A DNA stretch of 45,121 nt from the NCBI GenBank assembly GCA_019115125.1, contig DXEG01000017.1:1-45121 (forward strand). Reading direction: 5' to 3'. Below the pieces are notes generated by a model, which ran no database searches, was not told the origin of the DNA, and saw only the letters and a program-made list of their open reading frames with translations. The translations under genes were made by a program, and so were the position numbers. Positions 24,042 to 31,745 of this stretch are shown here, in pieces; position 1 is the stretch's first letter; each line of letters opens with the position of its first letter. The stretch comes from Candidatus Blautia faecipullorum. GTDB taxonomy: Bacteria > Bacillota > Clostridia > Lachnospirales > Lachnospiraceae.

Positions 24042-24344
24042 TTATGCGTCGAGAAGTCCTTTCAGAGTATCCTTGGGCGTCAGTCCCACCAGACGCTTCG
24101 CCTCTTTTCCGTCCTTAAAAATGATCAGCGTGGGAATGCTCATTACCTGGAACTGCTGCGCCAGTCCCGGCTCCTGATCTACATCTACCTTGCCTACTGT
24201 GTAGCCTTCTCCGGCAAGCTCCTCCACAATGGGGCCCTGACGCATACAGGGACCGCACCAGGTCGCCCAGAAATCTACCAGCACCGGTTTTTCTGATTTT
24301 AATACTTCCTGCTCAAAGTTCTGTGATGTAAGGGTGATTTCCAT
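24042..24344 (-). CDS. trxA: Thioredoxin
   Basis: The 100 residues form a complete thioredoxin. The active site is WCGPC in LVDFWATWCGPCMRQGP, followed by KVDVDQEPGLAQQFQVMSIPTLIIF with the cis-proline, and ending near GLLDA. It reduces protein disulfides. It precedes the radical SAM gene. A thioredoxin-reductase-like gene lies 189 bp upstream, so the pair probably works together. Five A-rich direct repeats precede it. Confidence 0.95.
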   Translation of the reverse strand: MEITLTSQNFEQEVLKSEKPVLVDFWATWCGPCMRQGPIVEELAGEGYTVGKVDVDQEPGLAQQFQVMSIPTLIIFKDGKEAKRLVGLTPKDTLKGLLDA

Positions 24345-24368
24345 AATATTTGTCTCCTTTTTTCTGTT

Positions 24369-24439
24369 ATACTATTTTTTGTTATTCTATTTTATCTATT
24401 ATTCTATTTTTTCTGTTATTCTATTTTTCTGCTATTCTA
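24369..24439 (-). repeat. Five tandem 15-17 bp repeats upstream of trxA
   Basis: On the minus strand the unit TAGAATAACAGAAAAAA is repeated five times with small changes. The TAG(A/T)AT words (ATTCTA or ATACTA on the plus strand) start at 24369, 24384, 24401, 24418 and 24434. Each unit contains a -10-like TAGAAT word. The array ends just before the trxA ribosome site. The rest of 24345-24533 holds nothing else recognisable. Confidence 0.7.
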
Positions 24440-24533
24440 GTGTACTGTCTCAGCAACATTCTGTTTCTATCATACCGCATACTGCCGTTTCTTTTTGGTT
24501 TGCGCTGAATGATATCTCTGTCCGGCCTTCCTC

Positions 24534-25439
24534 TCAGGAGCTCTGTCTTCTGCGTCTTACATATTTTCCGGCGCTGATGCCCGCCACGCTGCCTTCATAT
24601 ACCGCCTTGGATACCTGCAGAAGTCCTCCGGTACAGTCTCCCGCCGCGAAAAGCCCCGGGATGGTAGTCGCCATTTCCCCGTCTACCTTGATATGTCCCT
24701 TTTCTGTCAGCTCCGCGCCCATCTGCCGCGCGATCTCCGCGCTCCCGGCTGTTCCCAGAGCCACGAACACACCGTCGGCAGGATAAAAGGAGGGCCGGGC
24801 CTCCCCGCTGCTCTGAAGGCTTATATCGCTTTCCAGCCGAAGCCCCGACACTCTCTCCTGGCCCTCGATAGCCTGGATCTTCATGGTGTTCACCGCGATA
24901 GGATGTTCCCTGGAAAACTCCGGCTCCTTCCCGTCTGTATAAATGGTGACGGACGGGGTGACGTTTCTGAGCTCCTCCGCCTCGTGAAGGGCGAAATCGC
25001 TGTTCCCAAGCACCGCCACCTCTTTTCCCCGGTAAAAAAACGCGTCGCAGACAGCGCAGTAGCTGACTCCTCTTCCCTCGAATTCCCGGATGCCGGGAAT
25101 CTTAGGCGCGGATCTCTTTCCTCCTGTAGCCAGGATCACGCTCTCTGTGTCGAAATCGCCTTCTGTGGTTTTGACCGTAAAGGTATCAAATCCGGCAATC
25201 CCCAGCACCTGGGCGTTTATAAACCGGACGCCGAGGGCTTTTGCCTGGGCGACGCCCCGCTCAAACAATTCCTTACCGGAAATTGGTTTTTCCAGCCCGT
25301 AATAATTCTCAATCTTCTCCGCTTTCTCCAAATCCCCGATCCCGTTGTAGATCACCAGCGGCTCCATATTCCCTCTCGCGGTATACAGAGCCGCGGCAAT
25401 TCCCGCGGGGCCTGCCCCAATGATTACTATATGTTCCAA
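24534..25439 (-). CDS. Thioredoxin-reductase-like flavoprotein without evident NADPH motifs
   Basis: The protein has 301 residues. FAD-binding GAGPAGIAAALYTARGN opens it, the redox pair is C128-A-V-C131 (YCAVCDAFF), and the second FAD motif is GLFAAGDCTGGLLQVSKAVYEG. In NADPH-dependent enzymes a GGGxSA motif and an HRRxxxR motif follow the active site. Here those places read VAVLGNSDFALHEAEEL and VTIYTDGKEPEFSREHP. Clostridial ferredoxin-dependent thioredoxin reductases lack NADPH motifs in the same way, so this may draw electrons from ferredoxin. It lies upstream of trxA on the same strand. Confidence 0.8.
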   Translation of the reverse strand: MEHIVIIGAGPAGIAAALYTARGNMEPLVIYNGIGDLEKAEKIENYYGLEKPISGKELFERGVAQAKALGVRFINAQVLGIAGFDTFTVKTTEGDFDTESVILATGGKRSAPKIPGIREFEGRGVSYCAVCDAFFYRGKEVAVLGNSDFALHEAEELRNVTPSVTIYTDGKEPEFSREHPIAVNTMKIQAIEGQERVSGLRLESDISLQSSGEARPSFYPADGVFVALGTAGSAEIARQMGAELTEKGHIKVDGEMATTIPGLFAAGDCTGGLLQVSKAVYEGSVAGISAGKYVRRRRQSS

Positions 25440-25614
25440 CTTCTCTCACCTGCCTTTTTATTATTTTATAATATACACCTTTTTCTAAAAAATTTCAGTG
25501 TTTTTATCATATAAAAATCTTATCTTTGCCCTTACCCTATATTATACACAGCTTCCCAGCTAAAACAAGATGATTTTTGTACAATTTTATTTTCACATTC
25601 GCAGCGACATGTTC

Positions 25615-25642
25615 TATATTATAGGAACGTTTGTATATTACA
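25615..25642. repeat. 28-bp motif shared with 44934-44961
   Basis: It runs TATATTATAGGAACGTTTGT and then ATATTACA; the copy near the right end of the window differs at one base. It lies upstream of the thioredoxin-reductase-like gene, in a 410-bp stretch (25440-25850) without a gene. Confidence 0.6.
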
Positions 25643-25656
25643 GTGTCTGACAATTA

Positions 25657-25711
25657 ATCAGGGCTTTTTGGAAACGCAGTTCTGTCCTGCTTTTTCCAAA
25701 AAGCCCCTGAT
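25657..25711. repeat. Long hairpin repeat between trxB-like gene and pxpA
   Basis: ATCAGGGCTTTTTGGAAA (25657-25674) pairs with TTTCCAAAAAGCCCCTGAT (25693-25711). A second small inversion, CTGCGGC/GCCGCAG, follows at about 25715-25746. It may end the pxp operon, whose last gene stops at 25851, or be a dispersed palindrome. No gene is visible from 25712 to 25850. Confidence 0.6.
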
Positions 25712-25850
25712 GCCTGCGGCAATGTCTCTGAAAGCGTCCGCCGCAGCTTCTCTTATCTGATAGATCTATAAATGTGCCGATACGTCCTGATGCTGAGCTG
25801 ATATCGCCCATGCTTCAAAACCGGAGCTGTTCAGAGTCCTCCGGTATATT

Positions 25851-26618
25851 TCAGACGATCTCATCCAGGGAACAGATCTCAATTCCCTCCTCTGTAAGTG
25901 TTCTGCGGATCTTTTCCACAAAAGCCAGCGCCTTGGCGCCGTCTCCGTGTACGCAGACAGAATCCGCCTGAATGGGGATGTCCTTTCCTGTAATGGCGGT
26001 GACCTTTTTCTCCTTGATCATCCTCACCACACGGGCGATGGCAACCTTTTCGTCCGTCACCATGGCGCCCTCCTTGCGGCGGTTCACAAGAGATCCGTCC
26101 TCCTCATAGGCTCTGTCCGCAAACACCTCCAATGCTGTGCGGAGTCCCATATCCTTCGCGGCCCGGGCCAGCTCGCCGCCTGACAGCGCCAGAACGATCA
26201 GGCGATCGTCAAACTCCTTCACCGCCTGGCAGATCGCCTTCGACAGCCCATAATCCTTTGCCGCCATATTGTAAAATGCCCCGTGAGGCTTCACATGCTG
26301 CATCTTTAACTGATGAGCCCTGCAGAAAGCGTTAAGAGCGCCAAGCTGATAAAGGGTATACGCCTTGGCCTCCTCCGGCGACACATTGAGATTTCTCCTT
26401 CCGAAGCCCATGAGATCCGGATATCCCGGATGAGCGCCCACACGGATGCCCGCCTCCCTGGCCATGGCGAGAGTCTTGTCCATCACCACCGGATCGGAAG
26501 CATGATAGCCGCAGGCTACGTTGGCTGATGTGATCAGCGGAATGATCTTGTCGTCGCTTCCTATGGTATAGCGGCCGAAGCTCTCTCCAAGGTCGCTGTT
26601 TAAGTCTACACGATACAT
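25851..26618 (-). CDS. pxpA: 5-oxoprolinase subunit A (LamB/YcsF family)
   Basis: The protein has 255 residues. It starts MYRVDLNSDLGESFGRYTIGSDDKIIPLITSANVACGYHASDP, the LamB/YcsF signature, and contains GVRVGAHPGYPD-like (IRVGAHPGYPDLMGFGRR) and HVKPHGAFYN motifs. With PxpB and PxpC it opens the 5-oxoproline ring to glutamate using ATP. It is the last gene of the operon and lies 86 bp after accC, an unusual split from pxpB/pxpC by two biotin genes. Confidence 0.95.
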   Translation of the reverse strand: MYRVDLNSDLGESFGRYTIGSDDKIIPLITSANVACGYHASDPVVMDKTLAMAREAGIRVGAHPGYPDLMGFGRRNLNVSPEEAKAYTLYQLGALNAFCRAHQLKMQHVKPHGAFYNMAAKDYGLSKAICQAVKEFDDRLIVLALSGGELARAAKDMGLRTALEVFADRAYEEDGSLVNRRKEGAMVTDEKVAIARVVRMIKEKKVTAITGKDIPIQADSVCVHGDGAKALAFVEKIRRTLTEEGIEICSLDEIV

Positions 26619-26704
26619 AAAAATACCTCCTCAATAACCGCGCCTGTCTGTATCTGTAAGATGAACGGCATCTTCCGGGGATACAGAACCTGCTGCCTGT
26701 ATTT

Positions 26705-28051
26705 TTATTTTATATTCATCATTTTATCGATAAATCCTGTATCCGCCCTTCCTTCACAAAAAACAGGATGACGCATGATCTGATACTGGAAATCCAGATT
26801 GGTTTCCACACCCATGATCAGCATTTCGTCAAGAGCAGAGCGCATCTTCTGCAGAGCAGCCTCTCTGTCGGGAGCATGTACGATCACCTTCGCGATCATG
26901 GAATCATACTCCGAAGGAATACGGTACCCTGTGTACAGTCCGGTATCCACACGGACTCCGTTTCCCGCCGGAAGATGCAGGTGCTGTACTACGCCGGGAC
27001 TGGGCATAAAGTTCTTCTCAGGAATCTCCGCATTGATCCGGCACTCGATGGCATGTCCGCGAAGAGCGATATCCTCCTGCTTAAAGCTCAGAGGCTCTCC
27101 CATGGCCACGCGGATCTGCTCGATGATCAGGTCCGTACCCGTCACCATCTCCGTCACTCCGTGCTCTACCTGTATCCTTGTATTCATTTCCATGAAGAAA
27201 AATTCTCCCTGGGGACTTACAATGAATTCAATGGTGCCCGCATTGGTGTAATTCACCGTTTTCGCGGCAAGAACCGCATACTGATTCATTTTCTCCCGGG
27301 TTTCCTGGGAAATCGCCGGGGACGGAGATTCCTCGATCAGCTTCTGATGATTTCGCTGAACGGAACAGTCTCTTTCACCCAGAGCTGCCACATTCCCGTA
27401 ATTGTCCGCCATGATCTGGATCTCCACATGGCGGGGATTCTCCACAAACCGCTCGATATACATGGTATCGTCGCCGAAGGCATTGGCGGACTCTCTCTGG
27501 GCCATATTAAACTGAAACTCAAATTCATCCTCAGAGGCAGCCACGCGCATACCCTTTCCGCCGCCGCCTGATGAGGCTTTGATCATCACCGGATATCCGA
27601 TCTCCCTGGCCAGGATCATGCCCGTTTCCGCATCATAAACCGGCTCCTTTGTCCCGGGAACTACAGGTACGCCGGCCTCCATCATCGTCTTTCTCGCGTG
27701 GGATTTGTTTCCCATCTTGTCGATAACGTCCGCCTCAGGCCCGATGAACGTAATCCCGTTTTCCTTGCATCTGCGAACAAACTCACTGTTTTCTGATAAA
27801 AAACCAAAGCCCGGATGGATTGCGTCCGCTCCCATATTTCTCGCTGCCTGGATAATGCGGTCCATGTTCAGATAGCTGTTTTTTGCAGGGCCTTCTCCGA
27901 TACAGATCCTCTGATCCGCAAGCTGTACATGGAGACTTTTCGCGTCCTCCTTGGAATAGACAGCCACGCTGCGGATTCCCAGATTGCGGCATGCCCTGAT
28001 GATACGGACGGCAATTTCTCCCCGGTTGGCTATTAAAATTTTGTTAAACAC
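26705..28051 (-). CDS. accC: Biotin carboxylase
   Basis: The 448 residues match AccC. It starts MFNKILIANRGEIAVRIIRACRNLGI, with the ATP-grasp glycine loop KASSGGGGKGMRVA, ERFVENPRHVEIQI, GERDCSVQRNHQKLIEESPSP, and FFMEMNTRIQVEHGVTEMVTG. It carboxylates biotin on the carrier protein from bicarbonate and ATP. The accD and accA genes for acetyl-CoA carboxylase are not next to it. It lies 22 bp after accB inside a 5-oxoprolinase operon, so the acceptor may differ from acetyl-CoA. Confidence 0.95.
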   Translation of the reverse strand: MFNKILIANRGEIAVRIIRACRNLGIRSVAVYSKEDAKSLHVQLADQRICIGEGPAKNSYLNMDRIIQAARNMGADAIHPGFGFLSENSEFVRRCKENGITFIGPEADVIDKMGNKSHARKTMMEAGVPVVPGTKEPVYDAETGMILAREIGYPVMIKASSGGGGKGMRVAASEDEFEFQFNMAQRESANAFGDDTMYIERFVENPRHVEIQIMADNYGNVAALGERDCSVQRNHQKLIEESPSPAISQETREKMNQYAVLAAKTVNYTNAGTIEFIVSPQGEFFFMEMNTRIQVEHGVTEMVTGTDLIIEQIRVAMGEPLSFKQEDIALRGHAIECRINAEIPEKNFMPSPGVVQHLHLPAGNGVRVDTGLYTGYRIPSEYDSMIAKVIVHAPDREAALQKMRSALDEMLIMGVETNLDFQYQIMRHPVFCEGRADTGFIDKMMNIK

Positions 28052-28073
28052 AGCTCCAACCTCCCTCTGGCTC

Positions 28074-28520
28074 TTATAATTTCTTCACGCGGAACAGCGG
28101 CTGGCCGTACTCTACCTTCTGTTCATTGCTCACAAGCACTGCCTCGATCTCGCAGTCAAACTCGCTCTGGATCTCGTTCATCAGCTTCATGGCCTCCAGG
28201 ATACAAACCGTCTGCCCGTTCTTTACCTGGTCGCCCACCTTCACAAACGCGGGGGCGTCCGGAGCCGGAGCAGAATAAAAGGTTCCTACAATGGGAGAGG
28301 TAATGAAAAGAGGTTCATCCTCCGCCTCCGCTTCCACAGGCGCCGCTTCCGGCGCCGGCGCTCCGGGAGCGGCGGCAGCCACAGGCATCCCGGCCGCCAC
28401 AACGGGGGGATTGTCCAGCTTGCTCATAGTGATCTTCAGATCGCCTTCCTTTAATGTAAACTCAGTCAGAGAAGAATTCTCAATGATCTTTACCAGTCCT
28501 TCAATCTTTTCTAAATCCAT
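28074..28520 (-). CDS. accB: Biotin carboxyl carrier protein
   Basis: The 148 residues have an N-terminal helical domain, an Ala/Pro-rich linker (about 42-65), and a C-terminal biotinyl domain. The biotin-bearing lysine is in ILEAMKLMNEIQSEF, and the domain ends FRVKKL. The architecture is that of AccB. Cotranscribed with accC; 33 bp after pxpC. Confidence 0.95.
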   Translation of the reverse strand: MDLEKIEGLVKIIENSSLTEFTLKEGDLKITMSKLDNPPVVAAGMPVAAAAPGAPAPEAAPVEAEAEDEPLFITSPIVGTFYSAPAPDAPAFVKVGDQVKNGQTVCILEAMKLMNEIQSEFDCEIEAVLVSNEQKVEYGQPLFRVKKL

Positions 28521-28553
28521 TCCTGTTTCTCCTTTTCTATCTGGGATTTTGTT

Positions 28554-29558
28554 TTATTCAAAAAGCTTCCGCAGGCGCTTCGCCACCAGACGGCAGTCCA
28601 GCACTTCCTTACATGGCTGATGGATGGTCCTGCGCATCTCGTCCAGTTCTTTTACTTCTTTCAGATAAAGCTCCTGTGCTTCCTGCACCGTGATGGCCCG
28701 GAATCGGATCTTGTGGTCTGTTTTCCGCTGCACGACCTTGGGAATATCCACAGAGGCCACTGTGGCGATCTTCGCGTATCCTCCCGTGGTCTGGCGGTCC
28801 GAAAGAAGAATGATAGGTTTCCCGTGGGAAGGCACCTGTACGGATCCGAATACCGTACCGTCGGAAATAATATCAGAAGTGCTCTTCTGGGCGATAAACG
28901 GCCCCTCCAGGCGGCACCCCATTCTGTCAAAGTCGCTGGTGACGACGTATTCACTGTTCAGGAACGTCTCTATGCCCTGTTTGCTGAAAAGATCGTCCTG
29001 GGGTCCCATTACAACGCGGATCTCTGCCTCTTCCTGGTCAAATTCATCCATCTCCAGCTTCCTGGAGAGAAAGAACGGAAGATAACGTCTCTTAACGCGG
29101 AAATTCATATAGTCTCCCGCCTGCAGCTTTCTTCCCTTGAAACCGCCGATGCCGCTCTTGGTATTGGTGCAGCGGCTTCCCATCACTACCGGGATATCCA
29201 GATAGCTGGAAAAAGCAATGTATCCCCGGCTTCCTGTCCTGGCGCTGTTGAATTTCAGGATATCGCCTTTGTTCATATAAAGCGCCGTATACATAGGCGC
29301 CGGTTCTCCGTTGATCTCCGGCTGAAAATCTCCTCCGGTGATCGCCACGATCGTGGCGGACGTAAACTCCAGTGTGGGACCGATCAGGGTGAATTCCAGC
29401 ACTGCTTCGTTTTCCGGATTATCCAGGAGAAGGTTTGCTATTTTGAAGGAACGGACATCCATCACGCCCGCCACCGGAAAGCCCTGGCTCTGATATCCGG
29501 TACGCCCCAGATCCTGAACAGTGGTAAACATGCCGCCCTTGAGTATACGAATTCCCAT
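28554..29558 (-). CDS. pxpC: 5-oxoprolinase subunit C / biotin-dependent carboxyltransferase family (KipA-like)
   Basis: The ATG at 29558 is preferred because GGAGAGGTG precedes it, giving 334 residues. It starts IRILKGGMFTTVQDLGRTGYQSQGFPVAGVMD, the hallmark of this family. RVVMGPQDDLF and the C-terminal PILLLSDRQTTGGYAKIATV are further hallmarks. It forms the ring-opening enzyme with PxpB and PxpA. The same domain is part of the carboxyltransferase of urea carboxylase. It starts 1 bp after the pxpB stop. Confidence 0.93.
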   Translation of the reverse strand: MGIRILKGGMFTTVQDLGRTGYQSQGFPVAGVMDVRSFKIANLLLDNPENEAVLEFTLIGPTLEFTSATIVAITGGDFQPEINGEPAPMYTALYMNKGDILKFNSARTGSRGYIAFSSYLDIPVVMGSRCTNTKSGIGGFKGRKLQAGDYMNFRVKRRYLPFFLSRKLEMDEFDQEEAEIRVVMGPQDDLFSKQGIETFLNSEYVVTSDFDRMGCRLEGPFIAQKSTSDIISDGTVFGSVQVPSHGKPIILLSDRQTTGGYAKIATVASVDIPKVVQRKTDHKIRFRAITVQEAQELYLKEVKELDEMRRTIHQPCKEVLDCRLVAKRLRKLFE

Positions 29559-29559
29559 T

Positions 29560-30288
29560 TTACACCTCTCCTTCATGGACTACGCACTGATATTCCCCGC
29601 GGTCCACTTCTTCTTTAATTCTTTTATATTCCGCTTCGTCTATGGGCACAAAACGGATATAATCCCCGGCCTCTACCAGAATCGGCACCTCCCGGGCAGG
29701 ATCGTAGGTTTTTACCGGGGTCATTCCCATAAGCTGCCATCCTCCCGGAGAATCCAGAGGATAAATTCCCGTCTGGGAGGCCGCGATCCCTACGCTGCCC
29801 GCATTGATCTTAATTCTTGGATTCGGCAGACGGGGAGTATGGATTCTTTCGTCCAGTCCCCCCAGATAAGTGAATCCGGGCAGAAAGCCCAGCATATAGA
29901 TCAGGTAATCTCTGGAGGAGTGGATCTGGATCACCTCTTCCACGGTCAGGCCCGCATGTTCCGCGATATTGTCAATATCCGGGCCGTACTCGCCCCCGTA
30001 GCATACCGGGATCTCAAAGATCCGCCGTCTCTGCTCTCCGCTCTTTGCGTCAACCTTCACAAGAGCCTGCATACGATCCCTGATCTCATCATAGGAAACC
30101 ACCCTGGGATCATAATTGATCAAAAGAGAACAGAATGCCGGGATCACGTCCACCACTCCTTCAATATGCTGTTCTCTCATCAACTGCACCGTCGCAGTGA
30201 TTTTCCGGTTGATCTCCGGATTGATCTCTTTTCCAAATTCAATCAGCAGGGAAGAATCCCCCGCTGTTAAAAATCGAATATTCTGCAT
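29560..30288 (-). CDS. pxpB: 5-oxoprolinase subunit B (KipI-like)
   Basis: The 242 residues show IRFLTAGDSSLLIEFGKEINPEINRKI at the start, ICYGGEYGPDIDNIA-like (VCYGGEYGPDIDNIAEHAGL) in the middle, and YLIYMLGFLPGFTYLGGLDERI with SVGIAASQTGIYPLDSPGGWQLMG. These are the marks of KipI/PxpB. In B. subtilis a homolog can also inhibit a sporulation kinase, but the operon here points to 5-oxoproline metabolism. It is directly followed by pxpC. Confidence 0.93.
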   Translation of the reverse strand: MQNIRFLTAGDSSLLIEFGKEINPEINRKITATVQLMREQHIEGVVDVIPAFCSLLINYDPRVVSYDEIRDRMQALVKVDAKSGEQRRRIFEIPVCYGGEYGPDIDNIAEHAGLTVEEVIQIHSSRDYLIYMLGFLPGFTYLGGLDERIHTPRLPNPRIKINAGSVGIAASQTGIYPLDSPGGWQLMGMTPVKTYDPAREVPILVEAGDYIRFVPIDEAEYKRIKEEVDRGEYQCVVHEGEV

Positions 30289-30371
30289 AACCTCTCCTTG
30301 TCATCCTGTTTTCTACCATTCGATATATCCTGTATGCTCCTGTTTTCCCTCTGAAATATCCAGATAGCGGA

Positions 30372-30403
30372 AAAGGTGCAATCCTTCCGGGGACCGCACC
30401 TTT
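30372..30403 (-). terminator. Intergenic hairpin between the transporter gene and pxpB
   Basis: AAAGGTGC (30372-30379) pairs with GCACCTTT (30396-30403). It is followed in the minus direction by only a short U-run, so it may reduce rather than stop transcription and so lower enzyme expression relative to the transporter. Confidence 0.5.
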
Positions 30404-30419
30404 CTCTGTTCTGCTCCTT

Positions 30420-31628
30420 TTAGAACAAACTTCCCAGATTGGATACAAAGGTTGTAATTCCAAGATAAGCAGAAATGATCACAACAATGATTCCTAATAC
30501 AAGGAGCCATGCGGGATGATGGTAATTCTTGCCCATAATGGATTTTTTCTGTGACGCGATGAGACAGATTCCCAGAGTGATCGGGAGAATCAGTCCGTTT
30601 ACAGCTCCGGCAAGAACCAAAAGAGTAGCCGGATTACCCAGAAACAGCATGATCAGCGTGGAAACTACGATAAATCCAATGGTAACCCAGTTCTCATTTT
30701 TCGCGATGGCCGGATGGAAAGTTTTCAGGAAGGATACGGACGTATAGGCGGCGCCGATGATCGAAGTGATCGCCGCGCAGAGAAGCACCAGTCCTGAGAA
30801 ACGGTAGCCGAGCTGGCCCGCTCCCTGAAGGAACGCGTCTGCCGCCGGGTTGGACGCGTCCAGAGTCGCGCCTTTCACTACTACTCCAAGAACAGCCAGG
30901 AACAGGAATACGCGCACGATGGTCGCGATCCCGATACCCATTACGGAGCTCTTATTGATCTGCTTTAAGTTCTCCTCTCCTGTGATGCCCGCGTCGATCA
31001 GACGGTGGGCGCCGGCAAAGGTAATATAACCGCCTACGGTTCCTCCCAGCAGGGTAATGATCGCCGGAACAAGCGCGCCTGCTCCCGCCTCCGGAACAAA
31101 GGTGTTCTTTAAAGCGGATCCTACAGGCGGCTTAACGATCAGGATCACGATAAAAATTACCACGATCATGATCGCGCCAAGAATCTTGGTAAGGGTATCC
31201 ATAACGCCGCCAGCGTTTTTGGATAAAAATACAAGGATCGCGGCGGCGCCGGCAAGAATATATCCCAGCCATGTGGGAATGCCCAGCAGCGTATTAAAGC
31301 CGAGGGCTCCTCCGCCCACGTTTCCGATATTGAATACAAGACCGCCAAGTACGATCATAAATGCCACCAGATATCCAAGACCCGGAAGCAGCTTGTTCGC
31401 CACATCCTGTCCGCGGAGTCCTGTCACGCAAAGGACTCGCCATATATTCATCTGCGCTATGGCAGAAAGAATAATGGAAACAAGGATTACAAATCCGAAG
31501 CTTGCCTGAAAATCACTGGTAAACTTGGATGTCTGGGTCAGAAAGCCGGGACCTATGGCGGAAGTCGCCATTAAGAATGCCGCGCCCAAAAGAGCTCCCC
31601 CGTTTTTCTTTTTTGTGTTGTCACTCAT
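30420..31628 (-). CDS. NRAMP-like transporter of 5-oxoproline operon (YcsG-like), non-canonical TM1
   Basis: The 402 residues form about eleven membrane segments in an NRAMP-like pattern. Metal-transporting NRAMP proteins have DPGN in helix 1 and MPH in helix 6. Here the first reads SAIGPGFLTQTSKF and the second GGYITFAGAHRLID, so the metal site seems absent. A similar divergent NRAMP relative (YcsG) sits in the B. subtilis ycsF-kip operon. Its place as first gene of the pxp operon suggests uptake of 5-oxoproline or a related organic substrate, which is inference. RBS GGAGGACAGGAAAG precedes ATG 31628. Confidence 0.8.
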   Translation of the reverse strand: MSDNTKKKNGGALLGAAFLMATSAIGPGFLTQTSKFTSDFQASFGFVILVSIILSAIAQMNIWRVLCVTGLRGQDVANKLLPGLGYLVAFMIVLGGLVFNIGNVGGGALGFNTLLGIPTWLGYILAGAAAILVFLSKNAGGVMDTLTKILGAIMIVVIFIVILIVKPPVGSALKNTFVPEAGAGALVPAIITLLGGTVGGYITFAGAHRLIDAGITGEENLKQINKSSVMGIGIATIVRVFLFLAVLGVVVKGATLDASNPAADAFLQGAGQLGYRFSGLVLLCAAITSIIGAAYTSVSFLKTFHPAIAKNENWVTIGFIVVSTLIMLFLGNPATLLVLAGAVNGLILPITLGICLIASQKKSIMGKNYHHPAWLLVLGIIVVIISAYLGITTFVSNLGSLF

Positions 31629-31665
31629 CTTTCCTGTCCTCCTTCAGTTTCTTCTGTTTAAAAGG

Positions 31666-31696
31666 AAAGCCGCTCTGCAAACTGCAGAGCGGCTTT
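31666..31696 (-). terminator. Strong hairpin after glyA, in the leader of the pxp operon
   Basis: AAAGCCGCTCTGCA pairs with TGCAGAGCGGCTTT. In the minus direction CCTTTT follows. It terminates glyA but lies downstream of a promoter at 31717-31745, so it may also act as an attenuator for the transporter operon. Confidence 0.75.
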
Positions 31697-31716
31697 GCTC
31701 TAAACTGCTTGAAACT

Positions 31717-31745
31717 ATTATACCATAATCTTCCTTATCCAACAA
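31717..31745 (-). promoter_or_regulatory. Promoter of the pxp operon, overlapping the glyA end
   Basis: On the minus strand TTGTTG (31740-31745) lies inside the last glyA codons and TATAAT (31717-31722) follows after exactly 17 bp. The transcript would start near 31710 and run through the hairpin at 31666-31696. Confidence 0.6.

Noticed and set aside
29560..30288. KipI as a sporulation kinase inhibitor
   Set aside because: The gene is embedded with pxpA, pxpC and a transporter, so the metabolic 5-oxoprolinase role is better supported than kinase inhibition.
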